Below, piece after piece: positions 17,345 through 27,620 of a stretch of 64,000 bases of DNA. Within the stretch, counting starts at the first letter, position 1; each line of letters begins with the position of its first letter. Source of the stretch: Ignavibacteriota bacterium (GTDB lineage: Bacteria; Bacteroidota; Ignavibacteria; Tepidaquicellales; Tepidaquicellaceae); contig JAPLFJ010000007.1 in assembly GCA_026390735.1 (NCBI GenBank), positions 1 through 64,000 of the forward strand, in the 5' to 3' direction. Below the pieces are notes generated by a model. The model worked only from the letters and a program-made list of their open reading frames with translations, did no database searches and was not told the DNA's origin. Made by a program: the position numbers and the translations under genes.

Positions 17345-17574
17345 TCTACATCCCCCATCAGTTTAAGATACTCCATCGTTTTATTTGCTTCTTCTTCATC
17401 TATAATGTTTAAAGCAAAGCCAACGTGTGCGAGTACATAGTCGCCGACCTTTGCTTCGGAAAGGAATGAAATGTTAACAGTCTTAATAGCACCGCCAAAG
17501 CTTACTTTAGCAGACCTTAACTGTGGGTCGTCACCGCTTATTTCGAGTATTTTTCCCGGTACTGCAAGACACAT
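17341..17574 (-). CDS. hypC: Hydrogenase assembly chaperone HypC
   Basis: The 77-aa chaperone carries the Fe(CN)2CO unit from HypD to the large subunit. The ORF is open to an ATG at 17616, but the true start is the ATG at 17574: the mature protein must start MCLAVPGK with Cys2 as the iron ligand. Internal [14 protein letters not shown]-like features follow the family (seen as [12 protein letters not shown]). It lies 7 bp after hypF and overlaps hypD by 4 bp. Confidence 0.95.
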   Translation of the reverse strand: MCLAVPGKILEISGDDPQLRSAKVSFGGAIKTVNISFLSEAKVGDYVLAHVGFALNIIDEEEANKTMEYLKLMGDVE

Positions 17575-17581
17575 ATTTATG

Positions 17582-19843
17582 TTATTTAATTTTTTTAAAA
17601 TAAGAAAAATAAGCAATTTGTCCTAATGAAATACCTCCGTCATTTGCAGGTACTTCCTTATTCCAGTAAACATCGAAGCCGTTTTTCCTGAGTTCTTTTA
17701 TTGAGCTCTCAAGTAAATATTTATTCTGAAAGCATCCGCCGCTTAGTGCAACAATGTTTTCGTTTACACGTTTTGCTATATCAACGATTATGTTAACGAG
17801 CGTATTATGGAATTTTACGGATATTATATTTACTGATAGACTATTCTCTTTGTCATCAATCAAATGTTTAATTACTTCCGTCCAGTCTATTACACTCACT
17901 CCGTTGTCATTTGTTATTGCATACTTATAAGATTCTTCAGAGGAGAAACCTTCGTTTAAAAACTCAAGTTCCATTGCCGCCTGTCCTTCGAAATTAACTT
18001 TCTGCCTTATACCAAGAACAGAAGCAACTGCATCGAACAGTCTTCCCATACTCGAGCATTCAGGCGAATTAATATTCTTCTTAATCATCTGCAGTAATAA
18101 TCCTGCCTCATTACCGGAAACATTGTCAGGTAAATGTTTTATAACTTCATCACCATAAACTTCATACAACAAACCAAAAGCAGATTTATATATTTCCCTG
18201 AACGAACTCTCACCTCCTGGCAAACGGAATTTTTTAATGTGTGCTGTTCTTCTATAACCCGTTTCATCGAACCTGAAAAACTCACCTCCCCAGATAGTCT
18301 TGTCTGTACCAAAGCCCGCCCCGTCCCACGCAATTCCAAGTAACGGACCTTTTAAGCTGTGCTCTGCAATTACTGACAGAACGTGAGAGACGTGATGCTG
18401 TACAGACTCTGTTTTTCTGTAATTATCTACTGCGTACTTGGTTGATATATAATCAGGATGTAAATCAGAAACTATAATCTCGGGTTCTACCTTATAGAGT
18501 TCTTTGAATTTATTAATAGTGCCGCAGAAACTGTTATACTGCTCAACATTTTCGAGGTCGCCAATGTGCTGGCTCATGAATACTTCATTACCTTTTGAAA
18601 CTGCAACAGTGTTTTTTAAATGTCCGCCCACAGCCAGTATATGTTCTTCGTTTCCGGCATTGATAATCACAGGCATAGGGGCATAACCCCTTGCTCTTCT
18701 TAGTATAACTTTTTCGTTCATCACTATTCTTGCGATGGAATCGTCAACGTGTCTGTTTATGGGGCGGTTATGTACAAGGAATAAGTCTGCTATATCTTTT
18801 AGTTTCCTGATTGCTTCATTCTCTTCAATGCAGATAGGTTCATCGGAAACATTCCCGCTTGTAGCAACAATCGGGCATTTCAATCCGTCCATTAATATAT
18901 GGTGCAGAGGAGTATAAGGGAGCATTATACCGAGATACGGGTTTAAAGGTGCAACCTCATCAGGGATTCTGCAATCAACTTTTCTTTTAAGCAGAACAAT
19001 CGGAGACTGGGGTGAAAGTAGTAATCTTTCTTCTTCTTCGCTGACTTCACAATCACTCTTAATGCTTTCAATATTGGGATACATAAGAGCAAAGGGTTTT
19101 TCTACCCTGAGTTTATTTCCGCGTAACCTGTTTACAGCTTTAATGTTCGCAGCATCAACAACCAGATGAAATCCTCCAAGCCCTTTTAATGCTATAATCT
19201 GTCCTTCTTTAACAGCGGCAATAGTTTCGGTGACAGCATCGTTGTTTATACTCAGAACATTCCTTTCGGCATTCCACAGTTCAACGTGCGGACCACAGAC
19301 GGGACAGGCATTTGGCTGTGCGTGAAACCTCCTGTCGTCAGGATTTTCGTACTCTGCTTTGCATTCAGTACACATCGCAAACATCTTCATCGTAGTTCTT
19401 TTTCTGTCATACGGAAGCGAATCAATTATGGAATATCTCGGGCCGCAGTTAGTGCAGTTAGTAAACGGATAAAGATACCGTCTGTTGTTCGGATCAAATA
19501 TTTCGTCACGGCAGTCTTTACAGGTTGCTATGTCAGGTAACACTATTGCATTTGGCGCTCCGCTTAAATTACTTTTCCTTATTTCAAAATCTTTATAATT
19601 ATCCAGGGGAAGTATTTCAACGACGAGATTCTGTATCAAGGATATTGCGGGTTTATCGGATTTAATTCTTTCGGTAAATTCGGCGAGAGTTTCTTCATCA
19701 CCTTCTGCTTCAACAATAACACCCTGCGGATTGTTTAAGACATAACCCTTTAATCCAAGAGAGTTTGCAAGTTTATAAATGAAGGGACGGAAACCAACAC
19801 CCTGCACGGCACCTTTAATCGATATTTTAATTCGTTGCTGCAA
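17582..19843 (-). CDS. hypF: Carbamoyltransferase HypF
   Basis: HypF makes carbamoyl-adenylate from carbamoyl phosphate and ATP and transfers the carbamoyl group to HypE. The 753-aa protein shows the full domain order: acylphosphatase (1-90, GAVQGVGFRPF), two C4 zinc-finger-like segments (about 108-185, CKDC...CTNC and CTEC...CPVC), YrdC domain (about 205-385) and Kae1-like domain (about 390-750, with HHVSHVLSVIAEH and AVGGHLKNTV). All key motifs are intact. It follows hypB by 17 bp in an A-B-F-C-D-E order. Confidence 0.96.
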   Translation of the reverse strand: MQQRIKISIKGAVQGVGFRPFIYKLANSLGLKGYVLNNPQGVIVEAEGDEETLAEFTERIKSDKPAISLIQNLVVEILPLDNYKDFEIRKSNLSGAPNAIVLPDIATCKDCRDEIFDPNNRRYLYPFTNCTNCGPRYSIIDSLPYDRKRTTMKMFAMCTECKAEYENPDDRRFHAQPNACPVCGPHVELWNAERNVLSINNDAVTETIAAVKEGQIIALKGLGGFHLVVDAANIKAVNRLRGNKLRVEKPFALMYPNIESIKSDCEVSEEEERLLLSPQSPIVLLKRKVDCRIPDEVAPLNPYLGIMLPYTPLHHILMDGLKCPIVATSGNVSDEPICIEENEAIRKLKDIADLFLVHNRPINRHVDDSIARIVMNEKVILRRARGYAPMPVIINAGNEEHILAVGGHLKNTVAVSKGNEVFMSQHIGDLENVEQYNSFCGTINKFKELYKVEPEIIVSDLHPDYISTKYAVDNYRKTESVQHHVSHVLSVIAEHSLKGPLLGIAWDGAGFGTDKTIWGGEFFRFDETGYRRTAHIKKFRLPGGESSFREIYKSAFGLLYEVYGDEVIKHLPDNVSGNEAGLLLQMIKKNINSPECSSMGRLFDAVASVLGIRQKVNFEGQAAMELEFLNEGFSSEESYKYAITNDNGVSVIDWTEVIKHLIDDKENSLSVNIISVKFHNTLVNIIVDIAKRVNENIVALSGGCFQNKYLLESSIKELRKNGFDVYWNKEVPANDGGISLGQIAYFSYFKKIK

Positions 19844-19860
19844 CCTTATTTAATTAATAA

Positions 19861-20511
19861 CTATTTTTTAATGTTAGCAAGAATCCATTCGCACCAGTCA
19901 TCTATTCCTGCGCCCGTAGTGGCAGATGTTTCGAACACTTTTAAATCAGGATTAATCATTAACGCATTATCCCTTAATTCTTTTATGTTGCAGTTAACGT
20001 AAGGAAGTAAGTCAACTTTATTAATAATGAGTATGGAAGAATTAATAAACATTTTAGGATATTTCAAAGGTTTATCATCGCCCTCTGTAGTGCTCAGAAC
20101 AACAATTTTATAATCCTCGCCGAGGTCGTATCCCGCAGGACAGACAAGGTTGCCGACGTTTTCAATCACAAGAAAGGATATATCCGACAGGTTAATGCTG
20201 TCAAGAGCATCCTTTACAAGTTTCGCATCCAGATGGCAGCCGCCATTAGTTACAATCTGAACGACGGGAACATTATATTTCTCAACTCTTTTCGCATCGA
20301 GGTCTGTCTGCACATCTCCTTCTATTACGGCAAGGTTTATTTTCCCTTTAAGTTTTTCAATAGTCTTCTCAAGGATACTTGTCTTTCCAGAACCGGGAGA
20401 ACTTACAATATTAATGACAAAAAGTTTATTCTTCTTAAACTCATTCCTGAGCTGTGCAGCAAGTTCGTCATTTTTCTCAAGGACTTTTCTTTCGATTGTT
20501 ATTATACTCAT
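19861..20511 (-). CDS. hypB: Hydrogenase nickel-incorporation GTPase HypB
   Basis: HypB uses GTP hydrolysis to deliver nickel with HypA. Seen in 216 aa: Walker A SSPGSGKT (37-44), the metal-site GGCHLDAKL (Cys92, His93), CPAGYDLGE (Cys124) and NKVD (164-167). It lacks the N-terminal CXXCGC and His-rich extension of some HypB proteins, so it should not store nickel; the neighbouring His-rich transporter may fill that role. It lies 17 bp downstream of hypA and 17 bp upstream of hypF. Confidence 0.96.
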   Translation of the reverse strand: MSIITIERKVLEKNDELAAQLRNEFKKNKLFVINIVSSPGSGKTSILEKTIEKLKGKINLAVIEGDVQTDLDAKRVEKYNVPVVQIVTNGGCHLDAKLVKDALDSINLSDISFLVIENVGNLVCPAGYDLGEDYKIVVLSTTEGDDKPLKYPKMFINSSILIINKVDLLPYVNCNIKELRDNALMINPDLKVFETSATTGAGIDDWCEWILANIKK

Positions 20512-20528
20512 ATTTGTTAATAGTTTTA

Positions 20529-20870
20529 TTAATCCAGTTCAACTTCTGTTACGCGCATTTCGGTACCCGACACAATACTGTTATCGAACCCGCCGCATTT
20601 GTCACACATCCTGATTCCGTTTGAGTTGGTAGTTTCGACCTTACATAGATTACAGTAAAGCACAAACGGAACCTTCTTAATTTCCATTCTTGCTTTCTTA
20701 AAGGGTGTTTCAAGTTTAACGGCATCAAAGCAAAACTGAAGCGAGTCAGCAATAATGCCCGAGAATTCCCCAACCTCCAGAAGAACCGCATTGACCTTCC
20801 CGTAATCCTGTTCCGGGACGTTTTCCTTTATAATTTCTACTATACTTTGCGCTACAGATAACTCATGCAT
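20529..20870 (-). CDS. hypA: Hydrogenase nickel-incorporation protein HypA
   Basis: This 113-aa nickel chaperone has the N-terminal MHELS with the nickel-binding His2 and a structural zinc site formed by C73, C76, C89 and C92 (CNLC...CDKC). It is the first gene of the minus-strand hyp operon. The 241 bp upstream, shared with the divergent kinase gene, show no -24/-12 element that I could find, so the hyp genes may not follow the same sigma-54 control as the structural genes. Confidence 0.95.
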   Translation of the reverse strand: MHELSVAQSIVEIIKENVPEQDYGKVNAVLLEVGEFSGIIADSLQFCFDAVKLETPFKKARMEIKKVPFVLYCNLCKVETTNSNGIRMCDKCGGFDNSIVSGTEMRVTEVELD

Positions 20871-21111
20871 GGATTTAATATAATCGTAAAATCATTTAAT
20901 CTCAATGTTAATTAATTACTCGGTTATTTGTTTTAACAAGCTGTGTTTTGTAATTATTAAGGCGCTCAATAATTCATCTGAAAAGGCGGCTTTAATGCAG
21001 TTAAATTCAGATTTCAATTTCACAATAAATGCTTTACTTTGTTATTACGGGTATGTTTAAGGTATAACATCCGGTAGTTTTTATTTGTACAAACTTTTAA
21101 CCCCTTAAAAA

Positions 21112-23058
21112 GTGATAAATAAAGCAACCGAAGAGGTTTCTCTTCTATTGAACAATGTTGAAAGACTGAAACAGAACAATTTTCTCCTTCGGGCCATTTT
21201 AGAAAGCCCGCTTGGCATGAATATATTTTCCCTTGATAGGAAATACATCTATACATTTTTTACGGAATCCCACAAGCAAACCATAAGAGCAATCTGGGGT
21301 GTTGATATTAAGGTTGGTATGAATATGCTTGACATTATAATGATACCTGAGGACAGAGAAAAAGCGAAGACGAATTTCGACAAAGTATTACAGGGTGAGT
21401 CTCTTATTATAGAAGAGGACTATGGAGATTCAAAACTATTAAGGTCGTACTGGGAAAACCGTTACAACCCTATTTACGATGACACTAATAAAATTATAGG
21501 ATTGACTGTATTTGTAGCAGATATAAGTGTGCGCAAACGAACAGAAGTAGCCCTGAAAGAAAGCGAATCCAGGCTCCGCAGTTATTTTGAATTGCCGCAT
21601 GTTGGCATTACGGTTACATCACAGACAAAAGGCTGGCTTGAAGTAAATTCTGAAATCTGCAATATGCTTGGTTATTCAAAGGAGGAATTATCCAGCCTGA
21701 CCTGGGCGGACTTAACTCATCCTCAGGACCTGAATGCCGACGTAGAACAGTTTAACCGTGTAATGGCGGGGGAAATAGAAACATACTCGCTGGAAAAAAG
21801 ATTTATACGTAAAAACGGCGAAATACTGTGGACAGATTTATCAGTTAGCTGTGTTCGCAAAGATGACGGTTCAATTGATTATATGGTAGCACTGCTTCAG
21901 AATATAACCAAACGGAAAGAGGCAGAAGATGCTTTGCGTGAAAGCGAGGAAAAATACAGAAAGTTAACCGAAAACATGAAAGATGTTGTATGGGTACTCG
22001 ATACCGAGACAATGTACTTCACATACATAAGTCCATCCGTTGAAGAACTCCGCGGATATACGGTGGAAGAAATAATGGCCGAACCAGTTGATGCTGCACT
22101 TACGACCAAAGCAGGGGAAGGACTCAAAGCAAGCATCAGAGAAGAAGCGGAAAGAATGCTGGCAGGAAAAAAATCCTCTGAAGATTTCTTTCTGAATGAG
22201 ATAGAACAGCCATGTAAAGACGGTTCGACAGTCTGGACAGAGGTGTTGACTAAATATTTACTGAATAAAGAAACAGGCCGTGTTGAAGTACATGGAGTAA
22301 CCCGCAACATCAGCAAGCGAAAGAACGCAGAACAGGCATTATTGGAAAGCGAAAAATCTTTAAGGGAACTTAATGCAACGAAAGATAAATTCTTCTCAAT
22401 CATAGCACATGATTTAAGAAGTCCGTTCACATCTATTATAGGGTTCAGTAATTTACTTGCTGACCAGGCAAAAGATAAAGATTATGAGGAAGTTCGCAAA
22501 TATGCAGAAATAATACAAAGTTCTTCAAAACGTGTAATGGATTTGCTTATTAACCTTCTGGAATGGTCGGGTTCACAAACCGGAAGAATGGAACATAACC
22601 CTGAATACGTTGAGCTGGTATCTCTTATAAACGAAGTTACAGAATTGTCAGTTGATATGGCACAACATAAATCAATATCCATAATTAAAACATTACCGCG
22701 CATTGCACCTGTTCAGGCAGATAAAGCAATGATAAGCGCAATAATGCGAAACCTGATATCGAATGCAATTAAGTATTCATATCCGGGCGGTACAATTATA
22801 ATATCAGCTGAAGAACAGGAAAAGGAACTTATTATTTCGATATCCGACAACGGAACAGGAATTGAAGAGAAAAATATACCGAAATTATTCAGAATAGACA
22901 GGAATTTTACAACACAGGGAACATTAAAAGAAAAAGGAACGGGGCTTGGTTTAATATTGTGTAAGGAGTTTGCAGAGGCTCACGGCGGAGAAATACGGGT
23001 TGAAAGTGAAAAGGGGAAAGGAAGCAAGTTTATCTTTACAATCCCAGTTAATAGTTAA
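21112..23058 (+). CDS. Multi-PAS sensor histidine kinase
   Basis: The 648-aa protein starts with GTG; the next in-frame ATG is inside the first PAS domain. Three PAS/PAC units (about 25-145, 146-268, 280-405) carry the typical DITKRKEAE-type linkers. HisKA follows with FFSIIAHDLRSPF (His near 432), then a HATPase domain (about 525-645: NLISNAIKYS, DNGTGI, GTGLGL). No transmembrane helix is evident, so it senses a cytoplasmic signal. It is 27 bp upstream of a second, larger kinase, suggesting a relay. It is divergent from hypA; no cognate response-regulator gene is present, but the neighbour has a receiver domain. Confidence 0.92.
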   Translation: MINKATEEVSLLLNNVERLKQNNFLLRAILESPLGMNIFSLDRKYIYTFFTESHKQTIRAIWGVDIKVGMNMLDIIMIPEDREKAKTNFDKVLQGESLIIEEDYGDSKLLRSYWENRYNPIYDDTNKIIGLTVFVADISVRKRTEVALKESESRLRSYFELPHVGITVTSQTKGWLEVNSEICNMLGYSKEELSSLTWADLTHPQDLNADVEQFNRVMAGEIETYSLEKRFIRKNGEILWTDLSVSCVRKDDGSIDYMVALLQNITKRKEAEDALRESEEKYRKLTENMKDVVWVLDTETMYFTYISPSVEELRGYTVEEIMAEPVDAALTTKAGEGLKASIREEAERMLAGKKSSEDFFLNEIEQPCKDGSTVWTEVLTKYLLNKETGRVEVHGVTRNISKRKNAEQALLESEKSLRELNATKDKFFSIIAHDLRSPFTSIIGFSNLLADQAKDKDYEEVRKYAEIIQSSSKRVMDLLINLLEWSGSQTGRMEHNPEYVELVSLINEVTELSVDMAQHKSISIIKTLPRIAPVQADKAMISAIMRNLISNAIKYSYPGGTIIISAEEQEKELIISISDNGTGIEEKNIPKLFRIDRNFTTQGTLKEKGTGLGLILCKEFAEAHGGEIRVESEKGKGSKFIFTIPVNS

Positions 23059-23085
23059 ACATAAGAAAACAGAAAACATTAATAC

Positions 23086-26000
23086 ATGAATAAAGAAAGT
23101 AAAAAAGAGAACAAAGATAATTTATTTTCAGAAAAAGCAGAGATACAGTTCAATGACTTCTTTGAATCGGCGGCTGATGCTATGTTCATAGCAGAAACAC
23201 ACACCGGTATTATAGTAGAGGCAAACCTGGCCGCTTCGCGACTGCTTTTGCTGCCCCGTGAAAGAATTATCGGCTTACACCAGTCACAATTACACACAAA
23301 GGGAAACAAAGGAAATAACACTGAAGGATTCACAAAACACGAACAGGAAACAAAAGAAATGGCCGCTGCCCATCTAACGACCGGCAATATAATCCGTTCT
23401 GACGGTTCGGAAATACCCGTAGAAATACTGGCTTCAAAAATAACTTACAAAGGGAAATTATGTCTTATTGGTACTTTCCGCGACATCACTGAGCGGAAAA
23501 AGACAGAGGAAGCTTTTATTGAAAGCAAAGAACAGTTCCGAAGTCTTTCAGAAGAAGTACCTGCATTTATTTCCTCTTTCTTACCCGATGGAACCATAAT
23601 ATACTGCAATCAGGCACTTGCATCTATGACAGGCAAGAGCGTTGAAGAGATTACGGGAAAGAATTTCTACAATTTTCTTAATAAAGAGGATTTAAAAATT
23701 GTAAAGAGCTCACTTAAATCACTCACCCCCGAAAATCCTACGGAGAATCATGTACAGTCATATACTACTCCAGAAGGAAAAACATTCTATCAGGAATGGA
23801 GAAACAGAGCATTCTTCGATAAAAAAGGAAAACCCCTACGCTATCTGGCAATTGGGGTTGATGTTACGCAAAGCAAAGAGATTGAAAATGCACTGAGGGA
23901 ATCAGAGAAAAAATACCGTTTACTTTTCGACTCTTCACCAATAGGTATAGGCATTGCAGATTTGGATGGCAAAGTAATTGCAATGAACAATACGATGCAG
24001 GAAATAACCGGGTTTACGATAGAAGAAATGAAGAAAAGGAATGTTCTTGATTCATATATTTATCCCGAAGAACGCGAAAGAATAAAAAAAGATTTAATTG
24101 CTTTGGGAGAAATAAAGGACAGGGAGGCACATTTAAAACGAAAAGACGGTGCGGCATATTTTGCATTGATAAACTTAAACCTGATAGAGTTAGGCGGCAG
24201 AAAATTAATGCTGTCGAATATACGTGACATAACAGAACTAAAGCAGACTTACAATGAAATAAATTTAAAAGAAGAAAGGTTTAATCAAATTGCGGACAGT
24301 TCAGGGATATGGGTCTGGGAAACAGACAAAGACGGATTATTCACTTACGTAAGCAGTACCGAAGAATCTATTCTGGGTTATAAACCGGAAGAAACCGTTG
24401 GGAAAAAACACTTTTACGATTTCTTTGCTCCTGAAATAAAAGAGTCTTATAAAAGCGCTGCATTAGAAGCCTTTTCAAGAAAAGACGTTATCAGTAACTT
24501 TGTAAACCCGAATATTCATAAAAACGGCAAGCGTGTAATTCTTGAGACAAGCGGAGTACCTATACTCGATGAAAAAGGAAATCTTACCGGTTATCGCGGA
24601 GCAGATAAAGACATCACAGAGAGAGAAAATGCCGCGGGAATGCTAAGGTCAAGCGAGGAAAAATTCTCGGTTGCCTTTAAAAACATCCCGGTACTTTTAT
24701 CTATAAGTGAGTTCAACACCGGTAAATATATAGACGTGAATGATAAATTTCTGGAACTGTCCGGGTTCAGCCGTGAAGAAGTTATAGGTAAAACATCTAC
24801 AGAAATCGGCTGGATAAGTAAAGAAGACAGAGAGCTGCTGTTTAATACACTGAAGAAAGCAGGGCGGGTCAATGAACTGGGACTCAACCTTAGCAAAAAG
24901 AACAAGGAAGAAATGCACTGCATATACAATGGTGAGACTTTAATACTGAACGGTGAAAAGTATCTTCTGTCAATGGCACTCGACATAACAGAGCGCAAAA
25001 AAGCAGAGCAGGAGATAGAAAACCTTAACCGTGTTTATTCTGTAATAAGTCATATCAACGAGATGATTGTAAGGACTGAAAGCAAAGATGAATTATTCAG
25101 GAAGGCGTGCGAAATCGCAGTTGAACAAGGAAAGTTCAGGATGTCATGGATTGGCTTAGTTGATGAAAAAGACAAATTAGTAAAGCCGAACACCTGGAGC
25201 GGACACGAAGACGGATACCTTAAAGAGATAAGAAACATATCGATTTTAGGTAATTTTGCAGAAGGATTGGGGCATACTGGAATAGCAGTCAGGGAAGGAA
25301 GAACATTCCACTGTGACGATATTGAAAACAATCCTCTGATGGCTCCATGGAGAGAAAAGGCACTAAAAAGAGGATACCGTTCTTCAATATCCCTGCCATT
25401 AAGATTATTCGGAAAAATGATTGGTGCATTTACTCTTTATGCAGACACACCTGAGTTCTTTGATGACAAAGAAGTTGAATTACTTGAAAAAGTTGCAGAT
25501 GATATTTCATACGCACTCGAGACAATAGAGAACAAAGAGGCAAGAAAGCAGACAGAAGAAGAACTTAGCAGAAGTCACGAGATGTTTTCAAAATTAGCAA
25601 ACCAGGTACCCGGCGTTGTTTATCAGTATCGTTTATACCCTGACGGTCATTCATGTTTTCCTTACTCAAGCCCGGGTATTTATGAAATCTATGAGGTTAC
25701 CCCCGAAGAAGTGAGAGAAGATGCCACACCTGTGTTTGGAAGACTGCATCCGGATGACTTAGAAATGATTACATTCACAATAATGGAGTCAGCCCGTACC
25801 CAGGAAGTTTACCACAGTGAGTTTCGAGTAATCCTTCCGAAACAGGGCTTGCGCTGGCGTTTATGCGATGCAAAACCAGAACTACTGGAAGACGGAAGTA
25901 CTTTATGGTATGGAATCATAACGGATATTACAGACAGGAAAAACGCAGAAGCAGAAATACTGAAGAACCAGTATATGCTGGCAGAAGCAGAAAACATAGG

Positions 26001-27543
26001 TCAAACAGGAAGCTGGACGCATGATGCAAAGACACAAAATACTCAGTGGTCATCAAACATGTACGAAATATTCGATGCCGACCGTAACGAAATACGTATG
26101 CTTGATTACACTTCCTTTCTAGAGCATTTTACACATCCTGAAGACAAAGAAACGGTACTTAAAGAATTTGCAAAGGCACTGAAAAACAAAGATTATTTGT
26201 TTAACACTAATTACCGTATAGTAAAAAGAGACGGAAGTATAAGGATTATACACGCAATAGCAAAGACGATATGGGACGAGAGCGGCGTTCTCACACAAAT
26301 GATCGGATGGGTAGAAGACATAACCAAACAAAAACAAACAGAGAAAGAACTTATACTGGCAAAGGAAAAAGCAGAAGAAATGAGCAGGCTGAAATCAAAC
26401 TTCCTTGCAAACATGAGTCACGAACTCAGAACACCGATGGTCGCTATTATGGGTTTTTCTGAAATATTAAGTAACTCATTAAATGATTCCGAAGAGAAAA
26501 GGTTTGCTGAAATGATACTCAAGGGCGGGAAAAGACTGACAAACACACTGAATTTAATACTTGATTTATCGAGAGTGGAATCAACTAAAATAGAATTCAA
26601 ATTAGAACCGCAAAACATATCAGGTACAATAGAATCTTCTGTAAGACTTTATGAAAAAGAAGCAGAAAAGAAAAAAGTAAAATTAACTTCCGACATAAAA
26701 GGAGTTGTGACAGCAAACATTGACATTTCAATGCTTGAAAAAATACTGGAACACATTATAGAAAATGCCGTGAAATATACAACCGAAGGCGAAATCAAAG
26801 TCACAGCAGAACACGAAAACTTTAATGGCGAAGAGTATACATGCATAAAGATTAAAGATACAGGAATCGGAATACCGGGAAATATGACTGAAATAATTTT
26901 TGAACCTTTCAGGCAGGCAAGCGAAGGCAGGAGCAGGCGTTTCGAGGGAACAGGGCTTGGATTATCGATTGCTAAAAAATATGTTGAACTGATGGATGGA
27001 ATTATCTGTGTTGAAAGCAAACTTGGTGAAGGCACTACCTTTATTTTAAGATTCCGTTCCTGTGCAACTCCGGACGCAGGTATTTACCACAAGGAAGACA
27101 TAATTAAGAATGAAAACAAAAGGAAACAGAGTGGTTCAAAAACAGCGAGAAAAATATTAATCGTAGAAGATGAAGAACTGAACCTCGACATGATTAAGCT
27201 GGCATTAAAGCATATTTGCGAATATGATTCTGTCTCAAGCGGCGAAGAAGCACTGGAGATTGTTCGTAAGAATAATTATTCACTGATTCTTATGGATATA
27301 GGACTAAAGGGAATAAGCGGAAGCGATGCTACTGCAGAAATAAGAAAGATACCCGAATACAAAACAACGCCCATCGTTGCCATCACAGCATTTGCAATGA
27401 AGGGCGACAAAGAAGAGTTTTTTGAAAAGGGCTGTTCGCATTATATTTCGAAACCGTTTGATGTTACTGAATTAAGAAATCTTGTGAAGGAAGCGTTATC
27501 AGGCAATAGGCATTTGGCAATAGAAAGAAAGAGTAGGATGTGA
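23086..27543 (+). CDS. Hybrid sensor histidine kinase with multiple PAS, GAF and receiver domains
   Basis: The 1485-aa soluble hybrid kinase has PAS units at about 25-130, 147-265, 275-390, 400-515 and 520-640, a GAF domain (about 655-815), two further PAS-like units (830-955 and 965-1090), HisKA (NMSHELRTPM, His near 1111), HATPase (about 1215-1330, GTGLGLSIAKKY) and a REC domain (about 1355-1475, phospho-Asp in LILMDIGLKG near 1403). There is no DNA-binding output. The last 15 or so residues (after VKEAL) are encoded by heptamer repeats that continue past the stop, so the tail is probably an accretion rather than a domain. It is co-transcribed with the upstream kinase. Confidence 0.92.
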   Translation: MNKESKKENKDNLFSEKAEIQFNDFFESAADAMFIAETHTGIIVEANLAASRLLLLPRERIIGLHQSQLHTKGNKGNNTEGFTKHEQETKEMAAAHLTTGNIIRSDGSEIPVEILASKITYKGKLCLIGTFRDITERKKTEEAFIESKEQFRSLSEEVPAFISSFLPDGTIIYCNQALASMTGKSVEEITGKNFYNFLNKEDLKIVKSSLKSLTPENPTENHVQSYTTPEGKTFYQEWRNRAFFDKKGKPLRYLAIGVDVTQSKEIENALRESEKKYRLLFDSSPIGIGIADLDGKVIAMNNTMQEITGFTIEEMKKRNVLDSYIYPEERERIKKDLIALGEIKDREAHLKRKDGAAYFALINLNLIELGGRKLMLSNIRDITELKQTYNEINLKEERFNQIADSSGIWVWETDKDGLFTYVSSTEESILGYKPEETVGKKHFYDFFAPEIKESYKSAALEAFSRKDVISNFVNPNIHKNGKRVILETSGVPILDEKGNLTGYRGADKDITERENAAGMLRSSEEKFSVAFKNIPVLLSISEFNTGKYIDVNDKFLELSGFSREEVIGKTSTEIGWISKEDRELLFNTLKKAGRVNELGLNLSKKNKEEMHCIYNGETLILNGEKYLLSMALDITERKKAEQEIENLNRVYSVISHINEMIVRTESKDELFRKACEIAVEQGKFRMSWIGLVDEKDKLVKPNTWSGHEDGYLKEIRNISILGNFAEGLGHTGIAVREGRTFHCDDIENNPLMAPWREKALKRGYRSSISLPLRLFGKMIGAFTLYADTPEFFDDKEVELLEKVADDISYALETIENKEARKQTEEELSRSHEMFSKLANQVPGVVYQYRLYPDGHSCFPYSSPGIYEIYEVTPEEVREDATPVFGRLHPDDLEMITFTIMESARTQEVYHSEFRVILPKQGLRWRLCDAKPELLEDGSTLWYGIITDITDRKNAEAEILKNQYMLAEAENIGQTGSWTHDAKTQNTQWSSNMYEIFDADRNEIRMLDYTSFLEHFTHPEDKETVLKEFAKALKNKDYLFNTNYRIVKRDGSIRIIHAIAKTIWDESGVLTQMIGWVEDITKQKQTEKELILAKEKAEEMSRLKSNFLANMSHELRTPMVAIMGFSEILSNSLNDSEEKRFAEMILKGGKRLTNTLNLILDLSRVESTKIEFKLEPQNISGTIESSVRLYEKEAEKKKVKLTSDIKGVVTANIDISMLEKILEHIIENAVKYTTEGEIKVTAEHENFNGEEYTCIKIKDTGIGIPGNMTEIIFEPFRQASEGRSRRFEGTGLGLSIAKKYVELMDGIICVESKLGEGTTFILRFRSCATPDAGIYHKEDIIKNENKRKQSGSKTARKILIVEDEELNLDMIKLALKHICEYDSVSSGEEALEIVRKNNYSLILMDIGLKGISGSDATAEIRKIPEYKTTPIVAITAFAMKGDKEEFFEKGCSHYISKPFDVTELRNLVKEALSGNRHLAIERKSRM

Positions 27544-27620
27544 GAAGTAGGGAGTAGGGAGAAAGAAGTAAGGAGTATGGAGTAGGGAGTAGGGAGTAGG
27601 GAGTATGGAGTAGGGAGAAA
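27499..27620 (+). repeat. Heptanucleotide tandem array across a stop codon
   Basis: A 7-bp periodicity starts inside the kinase gene with CAGGCAA TAGGCAT TTGGCAA and turns after the TGA stop (27541-27543) into GGAGTAG/GGAGTAA/GGAGTAT units. A block of GGAGTAG, GGAGAAA and GAAGTAA occurs twice. The phase stays largely at 7 bp throughout. Several GGG runs with 4-nt spacers are present. Confidence 0.85.

Noticed and set aside
17341-17616. Longer hypC start at 17616
   Set aside because: HypC needs Cys as residue 2 of the protein (MCLAVPGK); the ATG at 17574 gives this.
23086-27543. Frameshift or fusion in the 1485-aa hybrid kinase
   Set aside because: The domain order is continuous and typical of hybrid kinases; only the last residues are unusual.
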